From assembly GCF_003096815.1 (NCBI RefSeq), contig NZ_QENY01000016.1, positions 1 to 64,000 on the forward strand: a DNA stretch of 64,000 nt, in the 5' to 3' direction. The notes under the pieces are model-generated. The model saw only the letters and a program-made list of their open reading frames with translations. It was not told where the DNA came from and did no database searches. Below, piece after piece: positions 37,928 through 46,113 of the stretch. This DNA comes from Hallella colorans. GTDB taxonomy: Bacteria; Bacteroidota; Bacteroidia; Bacteroidales; Bacteroidaceae. Both the position numbers and the translations under genes were made by a program. How positions within the stretch are numbered: the first letter of the stretch is position 1; each line of letters begins with the position of its first letter.

Positions 37928-38482
37928 ATGATGAAAAAAACAATGAACAAAACAATATCAGGAGTGCTCGCGAAAGTATTTTTGCTCACGCTGACGCTCA
38001 CCTTTGGCACCATCAAGGGCAACGCTCAGAAGTTCGCCCTCATAGACATGGAATATGTGTTAAAAAACATTCCTGCGTACGAGCGTGCCAATGAGCAGCT
38101 CAATCAAATATCAAAGAAATGGCAGGCGGAGGTTGAGGCCCTCAACACAGAGGCTGCCACGATGTACAAAAACTATCAAAACGAGATAGTGTTTCTCTCG
38201 CAAGAGCAGAAAAAAGCTAAGCAAGAGCAGATCATGGCCAAGGAGAAGCAAGCCGCTGAACTAAAGAAAAGGTATTTCTCGCCAGAAGGAGAGTTGTTCA
38301 AAAAGCGTCAAAGCTTGATGACCCCCATACAAGAAGAGATATACAACACGGTCAAGGAAATATCCGACCTACGTGGTTACAGCTTGGTACTCGACCGTGC
38401 TTCGGATACCGCGATCATCTTTGGCTCACCCAAAATAGACATATCCAACGAGGTGTTGGACAAATTGGGCTACGGCAAATGA
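37928..38482 (+). CDS. OmpH/Skp family periplasmic chaperone, copy 1
   Basis: 184 residues. Signal peptide to about residue 35 (GNAQ), then KFALIDMEYVLKNIPAYERA, the N-terminal strand and start of the long helix. Lys/Glu/Gln-rich coiled coil to about 130, then GYSLVLDRASDTAIIFG, the closing strand pair of Skp. The trimeric 'jellyfish' holds unfolded outer-membrane proteins on the way to BamA. 200 bases after bamA; a separate start of transcription is possible but not evident. Confidence 0.92.
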   Translation: MMKKTMNKTISGVLAKVFLLTLTLTFGTIKGNAQKFALIDMEYVLKNIPAYERANEQLNQISKKWQAEVEALNTEAATMYKNYQNEIVFLSQEQKKAKQEQIMAKEKQAAELKKRYFSPEGELFKKRQSLMTPIQEEIYNTVKEISDLRGYSLVLDRASDTAIIFGSPKIDISNEVLDKLGYGK

Positions 38483-38582
38483 GCCGACATTTTCAAAACA
38501 ACAATAATAAAGGCGACAGGGATAAGTTGACTATATCCTGTTTTAAAATAGAACAATTAACAATTAAACAATAGAAAACGAA

Positions 38583-39077
38583 ATGAAAAAACTTATTTTA
38601 ATGTTGATGCTGATGGCACCTTTGGCTACGTTCGCACAAAAGTTTGGTAAGGTTAATACCAATACCATCATGCAGGCATTGCCTGAAATCTCAAAGATCA
38701 ATGGCGAGCTTGAGGCCACGGCCAAACAGTACGAGAACGAGTTGAAGACCATGCAAGACGAGTTGCAGCGCCAAGCCGAGGCGTATGATAAAGGTAAGAG
38801 CACGATGAACGCAACCGCCCAAAAATCCAAGGAGCAAGAGTTGCAGCAGCTCTACCAAAAGTACCAACAGACACAGATGGACAATCAAAAAGCCCTTCAG
38901 AAGGCACAGCAAGACAAGATGCAGCCCATTATCAACAAAGTGCGAAGCGCTATCGAGAATGTTGGCAAGACTGGCGGTTATACCTATATCTTTGAGGAGG
39001 GTGTAGCCATTTACACTGGTACAAACGTGGAAGACGTTACCTCCAAGGTTCAAGCAGAGCTCACCAAGATGAAGTAA
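38583..39077 (+). CDS. OmpH/Skp family periplasmic chaperone, copy 2
   Basis: 164 residues. Signal peptide (MKKLILMLMLMAPLATFAQ), then KFGKVNTNTIMQALPEIS, a Gln/Lys-rich helix with a run of Gln-Gln-Leu-Tyr-Gln-Lys repeats in the middle, and GYTYIFEEGVAIYTG near the C-terminus. Same architecture as copy 1; the helix is shorter and richer in Gln. Lies 100 bases after copy 1. Confidence 0.92.
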   Translation: MKKLILMLMLMAPLATFAQKFGKVNTNTIMQALPEISKINGELEATAKQYENELKTMQDELQRQAEAYDKGKSTMNATAQKSKEQELQQLYQKYQQTQMDNQKALQKAQQDKMQPIINKVRSAIENVGKTGGYTYIFEEGVAIYTGTNVEDVTSKVQAELTKMK

Positions 39078-39217
39078 CGCATTGCGTTAAGCCAACCTAA
39101 GTTAAGAAGCCAAGAATGCCAATAGAAGCCACTGACGCAAGGTGACATCCATTGGCATCTTGACCATTTAACTTTTTATCAATTTTATTGCTCAATCTCA
39201 CAAAGTAATTATCCACA

Positions 39218-39772
39218 ATGAAAAAACTGTTCCTATCCTTATTTCTTGTCACAGCAACTCTGTGCGCTATGGCGCAAGATATCAACGTGGCATCCCAAAC
39301 CATGCCCATGTCAAGACAGCAGGCGCAGAGTTTCCGTTTTGGGTATTTAAGCTATCAAACGGCCCTGCAATCCATGCCCGGTTATGCCTTGGCGCATCGC
39401 AATCTTGAAGATTTGCGTATAAAATACGATGCCGAGATGAAGCGAGTGGAGGAGGAGTTCAACAAGAAATACGAGGATTTCTTGGAGGGACAGCGAGATT
39501 TCGCGCCATCCATCCGCCAGAAACGCCAAGCCGAGTTGCAAGAACTCATGGAAAAAAACATTGCCTTCAAGAAAGAGGCCCAGCGCCTTTTGGCAAAAGC
39601 CGAAACCGAAGCCTACAAGCCTTTGAGAGAGAAACTCGCACATGTTATTCTCATCGTTGGCAAGGAAAAAGGCCTGGCCTTTATCCTTAACACTGACAAC
39701 AACGCGGTGCCCTATATCAATGTAGAAATGGGCGAGAATGTGACGGAAGCCGTAAGTGCCGCCATGCGTTAA
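39218..39772 (+). CDS. OmpH/Skp family periplasmic chaperone, copy 3 (divergent)
   Basis: 184 residues. Signal peptide to about residue 19 (CAMAQ), then an extra segment of about 20 residues before FRFGYLSYQTALQSMPGY, the family core strand. The long helix (MKRVEEEFNKKYEDFLEGQRD) and the end LAFILNTDNNAVPYINVE complete the fold. More divergent than copies 1 and 2, with an N-terminal insertion rich in Met/Ser/Gln. Followed by murI after 18 bases, so co-transcribed. Confidence 0.9.
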   Translation: MKKLFLSLFLVTATLCAMAQDINVASQTMPMSRQQAQSFRFGYLSYQTALQSMPGYALAHRNLEDLRIKYDAEMKRVEEEFNKKYEDFLEGQRDFAPSIRQKRQAELQELMEKNIAFKKEAQRLLAKAETEAYKPLREKLAHVILIVGKEKGLAFILNTDNNAVPYINVEMGENVTEAVSAAMR

Positions 39773-39790
39773 CCCACCAAAAACGACAGC

Positions 39791-40636
39791 ATGTTCCAAG
39801 CGTTGCCCATACAAAAAAATGGAGCCATTGGCGTTTTCGATTCAGGCTATGGTGGGCTTACCATACTGAGCGGAATACGCCGTCTGTTGCCTCAATACGA
39901 CTATCTATACCTTGGTGACAATGCCCGCGCCCCATACGGAGCACGATCGTTTGAGGTAGTGTACGATTTTACGAGGCAAGCCGTAGAAAAACTTTTCAGA
40001 ATGGGTTGCCAACTCGTCATTTTGGGATGTAACACCGCTTCGGCCAAAGCACTGCGCTCCATTCAGCAAAACGACTTGCCCCATTGGGCGTCAGACCGTC
40101 GTGTGCTTGGAGTCATACGCCCCACGGCCGAGATCATTGGCACCATCACACGTAACAATCATGTAGGCTTGCTTGCCACGGAGGGAACAGTGAGAAGCCA
40201 TAGTTACGAACTGGAGATAGCCAAGCTATGGCCCAATATCAAGCTCACGGGACAGGCATGCCCCTTTTGGGTGCCGCTCGTGGAGTACAACGAGGCCTCC
40301 TCTCCCGGTGCCGACTATTTTGTAAAAAAACGCATAGACCAGCTCATGGGTCAAGATCCAGATATTGACACCATCATCCTTGGGTGCACTCACTTTCCGC
40401 TACTCATGCCCAAAATCAAGAAATTTGTGCGCCCCGACGTTCGTATTGTCTCGCAAGGCGAATATGTGGCCGAGAGCTTGAAAGACTATTTGAGCAGGCA
40501 TCAGTCTTTAGAAGAACGACTAACCAAGGGGGGGACTGCCAAATATTTCACCACAGAGAACCCCGATAAGTTCAAGGAGCGTGCCACTATCTTCGTTAAA
40601 GAAGACGTAAGCGTGGGGCATCTTGACCTCGAATAG
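39791..40636 (+). CDS. murI: Glutamate racemase
   Basis: 281 residues. FDSGYGGLT near 16-24, the two catalytic cysteines in LGCNTASAKAL (Cys80) and ILGCTHFPLL (near 199), and VPLVEYNEA typical of the family. Interconverts L- and D-glutamate for peptidoglycan in the cytosol. Downstream of three OmpH genes, an order I recall from many Bacteroidales. Confidence 0.96.
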   Translation: MFQALPIQKNGAIGVFDSGYGGLTILSGIRRLLPQYDYLYLGDNARAPYGARSFEVVYDFTRQAVEKLFRMGCQLVILGCNTASAKALRSIQQNDLPHWASDRRVLGVIRPTAEIIGTITRNNHVGLLATEGTVRSHSYELEIAKLWPNIKLTGQACPFWVPLVEYNEASSPGADYFVKKRIDQLMGQDPDIDTIILGCTHFPLLMPKIKKFVRPDVRIVSQGEYVAESLKDYLSRHQSLEERLTKGGTAKYFTTENPDKFKERATIFVKEDVSVGHLDLE

Positions 40637-40766
40637 CTCGCAGGGGGGCAGCCCTATGTAGCCATGGCCCATAACACTGCCCTAAATTTCTATTCCGAAC
40701 AATCGTAAAAATTTCACATTTGCCATATTCTGGAAAACGCCTATAATCCTTTAAAAACACTATATT

Positions 40767-41105
40767 ATGCAAGAAACTAAACAAAATAAAGTAGCTCGCC
40801 TGCTTCAAAAAGAGCTGGCGGAGATTTTCCAAAGCCAGACACGACAGATGCGTGGCGTGTTGGTCAGTGTCACGCGCGTACGCATAAGTCCGGATCTTAG
40901 CATTTGTACAGCCTACCTGAGTATATTCCCATCTGAAAAATCCAAGGAGCTTTTGGAGAATATCACGGCCAACTCGAAGACCGTGCGATACGAACTTGGC
41001 CAGCGCGTGCGCAATCAGTTGCGTATCATACCCGAACTTCGGTTCTTTATAGACGACAGTTTGGACTATAGTGAACACATCGACGACCTGCTCAAAAATT
41101 CTTGA
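40767..41105 (+). CDS. rbfA: Ribosome-binding factor A
   Basis: 112 residues. RLLQKELAEIFQSQTR opens the KH-type fold; VSVTRVRISPDLSICTAYLSIFP and the late RIIPELRFFIDDSLDYSEHIDDLL are the family signatures. Helps mature the 30S subunit (16S rRNA 5' end). Its ending is 113 bases before the LolC/E-type permease. Confidence 0.95.
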   Translation: MQETKQNKVARLLQKELAEIFQSQTRQMRGVLVSVTRVRISPDLSICTAYLSIFPSEKSKELLENITANSKTVRYELGQRVRNQLRIIPELRFFIDDSLDYSEHIDDLLKNS

Positions 41106-41218
41106 GACGCCTGCCACACGCTCCTTTTCATAGAGTCTGCCAATTGTCACGTGTACACTGGGAAAGGTTCAAGGAAAACAACAGGCAGCTTTTTGAACTA
41201 TAGAACATATATACAAAC

Positions 41219-42562
41219 ATGAGTCAGGAAAACCTGAAAGGCACCCCACAGCACGAAGAAGTTTCTTCCACCAAACAGCCATTGACCGTCGACCAAGGCT
41301 TTGAGCCATCCCGTCGAGGCGGTCATGGACGTGCTTTTTCTTTTTTTGTGGCACGCCGCTATTTGTTTTCCAAGAAAAAAACACACGCCATCAATGTCAT
41401 ATCCCTTATTTCCGTTATTGGCGTGGCCATCGCCACTATGGCGTTGGTAGTGGTGTTATCGGTTTTCAATGGTTTTCATGACCTTGTGGCTGGTTTCTTC
41501 ACCAACTTCGACCCACAACTCAAGGTCACACCCCTCAAGGGCAAGACAGTGCCTGCCGACGATCCCGTTTTAACTCAAATTAGTAAGATGCCACAAGTGC
41601 AAGTGGCCACGCAGACCGTGCAAGACATAGCCTTGGCTGTGTACCAAGACAAGCAAGCCGTGATCACCCTCAAAGGAGTAGATGACAATTTTGACGATCT
41701 CACCCACATCAACGAGATTCTTTATGGCGATGGTGAGTTTCAGTTGCACACTGCCAACTTGCAATTTGGTACGCCGGGCATACGCTTGGCGCAGACTCTT
41801 GGCACTGGATCGTACTGGCCCAATTTTATGAAGCTGTACGCACCCAAGCGTGATGGCCAGTTAGACCTTTCCAATCCGGATGGTGGGTTTGTGGTAGACT
41901 CGCTCATTTCGTCGGGTGTCGTATTCGCCGTGAACCAAAGCAAGTACGACAAAAACTACATGCTCACCAGCCTTGGATTTGCTCAAAATCTGTTTGGCGT
42001 GCCCGGTATGGTTTCTGCTTTGGAGATAAGGCTCAAACCGGGGGCTGATATCGATCAGGTGAAAGCCGATATGCGTAGGGTAGCCGGAGAGCGATTCAAG
42101 GTGCAAGACCGTTTTGAGCAACAAGCCGATACGTTCAAGATCATGCAGATAGAAAAACTCATGGCCTACATATTTCTCACGTTTATCCTCGTGGTGGCAT
42201 GTTTCAATATCGTGGGTTCTTTATCCATGCTTATCATAGACAAGAAGAAAGACGTGGTCACCCTGCGCAATTTGGGCGCGACAGATAAACAGGTCAACCG
42301 TATTTTTCTATTCGAGGGACGCCTCATCAGTGTCATAGGCGCCATTGTGGGCATATTGCTCGGCTTGCTGATGTGCTGGTTGCAGCAAGAATATGGCTTT
42401 GTCAAGATGGGTAAATCTGATGGCACTTTCGTTGTCAATGCCTATCCTGTGAGCGTGCATTATGTGGACGTGTTCTTCGTTTTCATCACCGTTATAGTGG
42501 CGGGATGGCTCGCCGTGTGGTATCCAGTGAAAACATTTGCCAAGCGAAACCTTACTATTTGA
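41219..42562 (+). CDS. Lipoprotein-releasing ABC permease (LolC/LolE family)
   Basis: 447 residues. One N-terminal helix after ARRYLFSKKKTHAINVISLISVIGV (about 43-80), a large periplasmic MacB-type domain, then an FtsX domain with three helices (about 315-440) including ...TLRNLGATDKQVNRIFLFEG, the coupling stretch. Moves lipoproteins out of the inner membrane with LolD, which is not in the window. The first 40 residues are a polar, probably disordered extension not seen in typical members; no in-frame ATG lies closer to the core, but a GTG at 41348 could give a conventional start. Confidence 0.9.
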   Translation: MSQENLKGTPQHEEVSSTKQPLTVDQGFEPSRRGGHGRAFSFFVARRYLFSKKKTHAINVISLISVIGVAIATMALVVVLSVFNGFHDLVAGFFTNFDPQLKVTPLKGKTVPADDPVLTQISKMPQVQVATQTVQDIALAVYQDKQAVITLKGVDDNFDDLTHINEILYGDGEFQLHTANLQFGTPGIRLAQTLGTGSYWPNFMKLYAPKRDGQLDLSNPDGGFVVDSLISSGVVFAVNQSKYDKNYMLTSLGFAQNLFGVPGMVSALEIRLKPGADIDQVKADMRRVAGERFKVQDRFEQQADTFKIMQIEKLMAYIFLTFILVVACFNIVGSLSMLIIDKKKDVVTLRNLGATDKQVNRIFLFEGRLISVIGAIVGILLGLLMCWLQQEYGFVKMGKSDGTFVVNAYPVSVHYVDVFFVFITVIVAGWLAVWYPVKTFAKRNLTI

Positions 42563-42605
42563 GCGCAAAAATGGTAGGTGAAAATATATGACAAAACCTC
42601 TTTTG

Positions 42606-42781
42606 AAAATCGCGTATTTGCAAATGACAAGCATCTTGGCCGCAAATACGCGATTTTTGAGTATGTTTTTTATTGTGCTGTGAATAAGGCAGATATGCCA
42701 TTCTTGCTATTTTCGTGTTCAAAAAACATTACGCATGTTTTGCCATTAAGTATCATTCGCCTTTCGATTAGATACCAATGG
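42606..42781 (-). repeat. Dispersed intergenic element, copy R4
   Basis: Read on the minus strand: box CCATTGGTATCTAATCG (42781-42765; 16 of 17 identical to R3), then a shorter middle, then a perfect 16-base inverted repeat with arms 42657-42642 and 42621-42606 (GCGTATTTGC core) around a 20-base loop. Lies between two converging genes, like R1. The bases 42782-42965 hold nothing else recognisable. Confidence 0.65.
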
Positions 42782-42965
42782 GCATGGCATTGGTGCTTTA
42801 TCACACTGCCATTAAGACTTAAATGGAGCGCGAATAAGCTTTTATCGCATGGAATAGGGGTTTCGATTTAGGCAAGAGCGACATGCGGAGCTCGTAAAAA
42901 TAGCTAAATACCGTCCTAAAACGCCCATGTCGCACCATACGTTTTTAGTGACTATTATTTTACAT

Positions 42966-43733
42966 TTATTTTGCTTCCAAAATGCTTTGGTCGTTTATGC
43001 TCATGCAATGACATTCGCCATTTAGGTCGCGAATGTAATCGCTCATCTGTTCTTTGGGATACTCGGCCAAGTTATGCCGCAATGAGAGAAGGCGGTCGGC
43101 GTGCTTAAAGGCAAGCTCAAGGTCGTGGGTTGAGAGCAACACTATCTTGTCGAGTTGGTTGGCCAAGCGTCTAAGCATGACCATAGTCTGCACTTTGCTT
43201 GGATAGTCAAGGTAGGCCGTGGGCTCGTCAAGGATAATGATAGGTGTTTGTTGGGCCAATGCTTTGGCTATCATAACCTTTTGTCGCTCGCCATCACTCA
43301 GCGCGTCGAACTGCCGATTGGCAAAGTGTGTCAATTCGGTTACTTGTAGAGTCTTGTCCACAACCATCTCGTCCGCAGTGGTCAACCGACCGAAAAAGCC
43401 AGTGTAAGGCAGTCGGCCCATAGCCACTACCTGCCGAACGGTGAGCAGCCGAGCGTCGGGGCGCTCGGTAAGCACCACAGATACCATTCGCGCCAACTCT
43501 CCCGGCGTCAGCGTGTCAAGGCTTATGGCACGCCTTCCGTCAGCCTTGAAGGTCACATGTCCCGCTTTGCAGGGTTGCAAGGCGGCTATCGTACGCAGCA
43601 GCGTTGACTTGCCCACGCCGTTCGTGCCAATCAGGGCTGTGAGCTGTCCGCTTCTTATCTCAGCGGTGAGACCGCTCTTGACCACCTTGTTTTTGTAACC
43701 AATGGCGAGGTTTTCAAGTGTGATAAGGCTCAT
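42966..43733 (-). CDS. ABC transporter ATPase, FecE/BtuD (iron-siderophore/cobalamin) type
   Basis: 255 residues. Walker A GTNGVGKS (36-43), Q-loop region, signature LSDGERQKVMIAKAL, Walker B IIILDEPTAYLD, H-loop STHD. Closest in style to ATPases of iron-chelate or B12 importers. No permease or binding protein gene is adjacent, so the partners lie elsewhere or the gene is a remnant of a transporter cluster. Starts 22 bases after the alpha/beta hydrolase gene on the same strand, so it is probably the third gene of a yitT-hydrolase-ATPase unit. Confidence 0.88.
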   Translation of the reverse strand: MSLITLENLAIGYKNKVVKSGLTAEIRSGQLTALIGTNGVGKSTLLRTIAALQPCKAGHVTFKADGRRAISLDTLTPGELARMVSVVLTERPDARLLTVRQVVAMGRLPYTGFFGRLTTADEMVVDKTLQVTELTHFANRQFDALSDGERQKVMIAKALAQQTPIIILDEPTAYLDYPSKVQTMVMLRRLANQLDKIVLLSTHDLELAFKHADRLLSLRHNLAEYPKEQMSDYIRDLNGECHCMSINDQSILEAK

Positions 43734-43755
43734 GTTGTATTGTTAAAACAGGTAG

Positions 43756-44721
43756 CTAATTGGCTGAGAAGTATTTGCTTACAAACTCTCTCACAATTTG
43801 GGTATATTCTTTTTTGTGGTCGTGGTAGCTCTGCGCATGGGCGGAGCCGGGTGCCACGTACAGCCGTTTGACACCAGCCTTGGCCCGGTACAAGTCGTAA
43901 ACCATCGACGTTGGCACGTAAGTGTCTTTGCCACCATGAATAAAGAGCATGGGCTTGTGGCATTTTCTCACTTGGTCTATGGGCGAGTTCTCGCCAAAAG
44001 ACCATCCGTATTTCAGTTTGCAGAGCGTCGATGTGGTATACATCAAGGGGAATGGCGGCAAGCCAAACTGCTCTTTGAGCTGGTAGGCGAACAAGTCCCA
44101 AGCAGAGCTATAGCCACAATCGTCCACAAAACACTTGACCGCGGCCGGTGTCTCGTCGCCCGATAGGTTCATCGTGGTGGCTCCTCCCATGGACACGCCG
44201 TGTACCACAATGTTGGCGCGGCCAGTGCTGTCGCGAAATAGCGAGTCGGCTATGAGCACCCACCTCAACACGTCACGGCGCTCCTTCCACCCCATCTGCA
44301 CGGCCTTGCCCTCGCTTTTGCCGTGGGCATGAAGGTCGGGCAGCAGTACGTTGAAGCCCAAATTGTGATTGTACATATAGCCCAAATGGAGCATGCCCAC
44401 GGCGTTGTCTGTATAGCCATGCACCACGACGGCCACGCGATTGTTCTTCTGGCGCGCGGGTATGAAGATGGCATGGTGGCGCTCGCCGGTCTGCATGGTC
44501 ACGAAAGTGTCGCGCAGGGCCTTGACCTGTCGCAAAGAGTCTATCCATGGTTTTAACTCTGGATAGATGGCTTCCATCTGCGCATACTTGGCCTCGTAGC
44601 TACGCATGCCCTTGTTCTCGGGCGTGAGCGAGTAAGACAACATATACACACTACCTGCCAAAATGACGAGAAAGAGCAGCCCAACCACAAGGGCTGCGCA
44701 ACCTAAAGATTTACGTTTCAT
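43756..44721 (-). CDS. Alpha/beta hydrolase, membrane-anchored
   Basis: 321 residues. N-terminal helix (about 8-30) as membrane anchor or uncleaved signal, then the fold: VVHGYTDNAVGM (oxyanion), GVSMGGAT with nucleophile Ser178, FIHGGKDTYVP with the acid Asp, and GSAHAQSYHDH with the catalytic His. Resembles the BAAT/DUF1749-like and YqkD-type lipase/esterase groups; substrate unknown. The active site probably faces the periplasm. Its start overlaps the yitT stop by 11 bases. Confidence 0.88.
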   Translation of the reverse strand: MKRKSLGCAALVVGLLFLVILAGSVYMLSYSLTPENKGMRSYEAKYAQMEAIYPELKPWIDSLRQVKALRDTFVTMQTGERHHAIFIPARQKNNRVAVVVHGYTDNAVGMLHLGYMYNHNLGFNVLLPDLHAHGKSEGKAVQMGWKERRDVLRWVLIADSLFRDSTGRANIVVHGVSMGGATTMNLSGDETPAAVKCFVDDCGYSSAWDLFAYQLKEQFGLPPFPLMYTTSTLCKLKYGWSFGENSPIDQVRKCHKPMLFIHGGKDTYVPTSMVYDLYRAKAGVKRLYVAPGSAHAQSYHDHKKEYTQIVREFVSKYFSAN

Positions 44722-45658
44722 GGGGAATGGATTTTTCTAATTCTTTGTTAATGTCGTCCAATGTCATTTTCTTGGAACTTCTCATCCGGTCAAAGCCCTG
44801 CCCATACACGCCGATGGCGGCGCTTTGTGCCACGAATGCGTTGGGGTCGATATTGTCTATCAGGTCGAAAATGAAAGCTGATTCCGATTTTTTGGCGATA
44901 CAAAACACCACCTTGATATTCTTTTTGGAATAGAAACCCTCGCCGTGTAACGTGGAACAACCACGCTCGGCGATTTTGTTGATGGCCTCGCCTATCTCCT
45001 GATAATGGTCGGATATGATGAAAAACAGCACGCTCTGGCGTTGCAAGTTGACCACGTAGTCTACGCATTGTGCGATGATGAAAAGCAATACGTAACTGTA
45101 GAGCACTTTCTCCCAATCGCGCAACACCACATAGCTCGATGTGATAATGAGCATGTCGCACAGCAAGATGACCCTGCCCAATGACACATCACGGTACTTG
45201 TGGACGATGGCCGCTACCACGTCGGAGCCTCCGGTGCTCCCTCCGCTGGACAATCCGAGCCCTACGCTCACACCCATGAATATGCCTCCAATCATGCAAG
45301 CCATGAACTTTTGGTCGGCCAACAGGTGCAAGTCAGGGGGTAAAAAGATTACCAAGATCTTGGAAGCAACTGTGAAGACCACAACGGCAAAGATGGTCTT
45401 GGCGCAAAATCTCCATCCCAATATCTTCAGCGCCACAAGGAACAATAAGAAGTTGAGGGCGAAATATGTGTAGTAAACGGGTACACCCGTACCCCAATTC
45501 ACGATTTGTGCTATACCCACGATGCCGCCCATGGCAATCTGATTGGGTTGTAAAAAGAGGTAAAGACCAATCGCACCAACAATCATAGAGAGGGCTAACA
45601 TACAATAATCTCGTATGGTATGGTAGGTGGCTTTACGTTTTTGCTGCAAAGTTTTCAT
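44711..45658 (-). CDS. YitT family membrane protein, second copy
   Basis: 315 residues from the ATG at 45658 (MKTLQQKRKATYHTIRDY); the frame is open further upstream but that part is low-complexity and lies beyond the likely promoter at 45772-45779. Membrane helices with SSGGSTGGSDVVAAIVHKYRDVSLG near residue 140, then DUF2179 (about 220-300) with DPNAFVAQSAAIGVYGQGFD. Paralogue of 25634-26593. First gene of a unit with the hydrolase and ATPase; function unknown. Confidence 0.88.
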   Translation of the reverse strand: MKTLQQKRKATYHTIRDYCMLALSMIVGAIGLYLFLQPNQIAMGGIVGIAQIVNWGTGVPVYYTYFALNFLLFLVALKILGWRFCAKTIFAVVVFTVASKILVIFLPPDLHLLADQKFMACMIGGIFMGVSVGLGLSSGGSTGGSDVVAAIVHKYRDVSLGRVILLCDMLIITSSYVVLRDWEKVLYSYVLLFIIAQCVDYVVNLQRQSVLFFIISDHYQEIGEAINKIAERGCSTLHGEGFYSKKNIKVVFCIAKKSESAFIFDLIDNIDPNAFVAQSAAIGVYGQGFDRMRSSKKMTLDDINKELEKSIPHET

Positions 45659-45771
45659 AGTAAAAAGTTTTGTGTTTTGTAATATTATTCGGTTGATACA
45701 AATTGGATGCCTCGACCAGCTTGATGCCATACTTGTGTCATCTTGGTGGCTTGGTAAGTAAAAATCGTACA

Positions 45772-45779
45772 CAAATTTA
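45772..45779 (-). promoter_or_regulatory. -7 box of the yitT-hydrolase-ATPase unit
   Basis: TAAATTTG on the minus strand, 114 bases upstream of the chosen start; no clear -33 element. Confidence 0.45.
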
Positions 45780-46064
45780 CATAAATGTTTTGTATATCCA
45801 TCTCTTGGAACATCTTTTTTTGTATAACTAAAATAATAAAAAGCGTAGATATACAAACTCCATACGGGTTATTTGGCTCTATGGAGAAAATGGAATAAGG
45901 AGAGAATAACATAAAGTTTGTCACCATTTGTTTGGTTCTTATGATAATTTGCGCATACATGCGCTACAGATGCGAGACATGAAAAAATAGTGCATGAAAA
46001 TCTAAGGCACAAGCATAAAGGCAAAAATAAGCTCCTATCACCCCATAATCTATAATCTTTTTTG

Positions 46065-46072
46065 TAAATTTG
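46065..46072 (+). promoter_or_regulatory. -7 box of argS
   Basis: TAAATTTG, 41 bases before the start codon; the -33 region is not recognisable. Confidence 0.55.
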
Positions 46073-46113
46073 CATCACACATTATAATATTATATATACA
46101 GGAAGCTATAACG

